A DNA stretch of 64,000 nucleotides from Cyanodermella asteris (taxonomy: Eukaryota; Ascomycota; Lecanoromycetes; Ostropales; Stictidaceae). Made by a program: the position numbers and the translations under genes. The notes beneath the pieces were generated by a model that was not told the origin of the DNA, ran no database searches, and saw only the letters and a program-made list of their open reading frames with translations. Each line of letters begins with the position of its first letter. Within the stretch, counting starts at the first letter, position 1. Shown here one piece after another: positions 63,255-64,000 of the stretch. Where the stretch lies: NCBI GenBank assembly GCA_900618795.1, contig UYJD01000007.1:549997-613996 (forward strand), read 5' to 3'.

Positions 63255-64000
63255 ACGAAGGCCGGGCTTGACGGTCGTTTTGCTGGTTGCTTTTGTCGAG
63301 ATACCTCTATCGTGGGCTGATGCACAACGATTCCTTGCCAAGAGCGTCTCGCACATGGAGCTAAAATTGACTGACCCTGGCGTTGCAGGAAATTATCCGA
63401 CGTACAAGATATGAGAGCGTCAGTTGCTTCAAGCTGGAGCGAGTCGCCAAAAGAAAGGGCTTGATACATGGTGGGGACGAATCTGACTGACGATTGTGCG
63501 GGTAATCTGGGAAAGGCCGTTCAGGTTGACCGAAGATCGATCGGAACAGGAAGTCTGACAATGGGGACGCCCGGGGAATGTTAATTGGCGAAGGCCAGAG
63601 TATATGTCGGCCTGGTGAGCATTGTCGACGTCCGTTATGCGGAGCAGCTCAGCTCGTGGAGTAGCCTACCGAGGCTGGTCCTCGTTGAGTGAACATGGAA
63701 CCACAATGAGGCCGACGTTGAACATCACGGCGAATAGAGTCGACCCCGCCAGTCAAATTGCAGGACTTCGTCGCATGAGCATCCTCCCCTTCCACGTTCT
63801 TGAGGCTCGGAACATATATACTATGTTCATGATGGATTATAAGAGCAGGAAGCGGGATGTTGTCGTGGGGCTCGAAGGCATTGAGCAACGGCACCGGTGG
63901 AGACCTCTTGACGCTGACTGGGGAAGGCTGAGGAGGGACACCGTCTTGCCGTGGAAATCGTCGCGGCTCATGTGCAAGACGCGAGGGCAAAAGTCGTTTC
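63255..64000. other. Intergenic to end of window
   Basis: It is the 3' flank of the DUF4604 gene. A 113-codon minus-strand frame (63649-63990) has no recognised domain, though it could be an exon of a gene beyond the window edge. Confidence 0.4.

Noticed and set aside
1-64000. CRISPR arrays, rRNA genes, retroelements or integrated virus-like elements
   Set aside because: No repeat-spacer array, rRNA-like sequence, reverse transcriptase, integrase or capsid-like frame was seen. The only mobile DNA found is the small MITE family.

Overview
The window reads as nuclear DNA of a filamentous ascomycete (Pezizomycotina). Genes are dense, introns are short (about 45-145 bp, GT..AG), and the core genes are fungal: a PHO81/NUC-2 protein, an Nrd1-type four-RRM protein, a DUF4604 protein, Ser/Thr-rich surface sensors and a bicupin oxalate decarboxylase. 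Gene make-up hints at Dothideomycetes, but that is inference and cannot be fixed by eye. One assembly gap (N run) lies at 286-675.

Left part, about 1.8-30 kb, is accessory. It holds a hotdog thioesterase, an 8-exon cytochrome P450, a delta-12-type fatty acid desaturase, an atypical SDR, a PAQR/hemolysin-III membrane protein, a Baeyer-Villiger-type flavin monooxygenase, an NTF2/SnoaL-like protein and a secreted PAF-acetylhydrolase-like lipase. No polyketide synthase, peptide synthetase or terpene synthase backbone is visible, so this may be a lipid-modifying or eroded secondary-metabolite locus. Between 15 and 21.3 kb three genes look decayed: an unknown one, an acyltransferase-like one and a salicylate-hydroxylase-like flavoprotein. 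Three copies of a small Tc1/mariner-type MITE (terminal inverted repeats, TA target duplication) surround the SDR gene. At 22.3-22.7 kb lies a small secreted precursor made of two near-identical 39-residue units behind dibasic Kex2 sites. It is the most unusual gene here. Next come a secreted selenium-binding-protein-like beta-propeller and an oxalate decarboxylase.

Right part, about 30.9-63.3 kb, is core cell machinery: UFD2 (E4 ubiquitin ligase), PHO81 (SPX-ankyrin-GDPD phosphate sensor), a Mid2-like membrane protein, SRP72, a SIW14-type inositol-pyrophosphate phosphatase, a mitochondrial membrane protein, Nrd1, a Cys-rich surface protein, PHS1 (very-long-chain 3-hydroxyacyl-CoA dehydratase), a RING protein with several SUMO-interacting motifs, PRP19 and a DUF4604 protein. 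PRP19 and the DUF4604 gene diverge from a shared 311-bp promoter. PHO81 binds, and SIW14 enzymes degrade, inositol pyrophosphates, so two parts of phosphate signalling sit 9-13 kb apart.

Exon boundaries were worked out by hand from splice signals, reading phase and expected protein motifs. No similarity search was run, so family names rest on motifs recognised in the translations.
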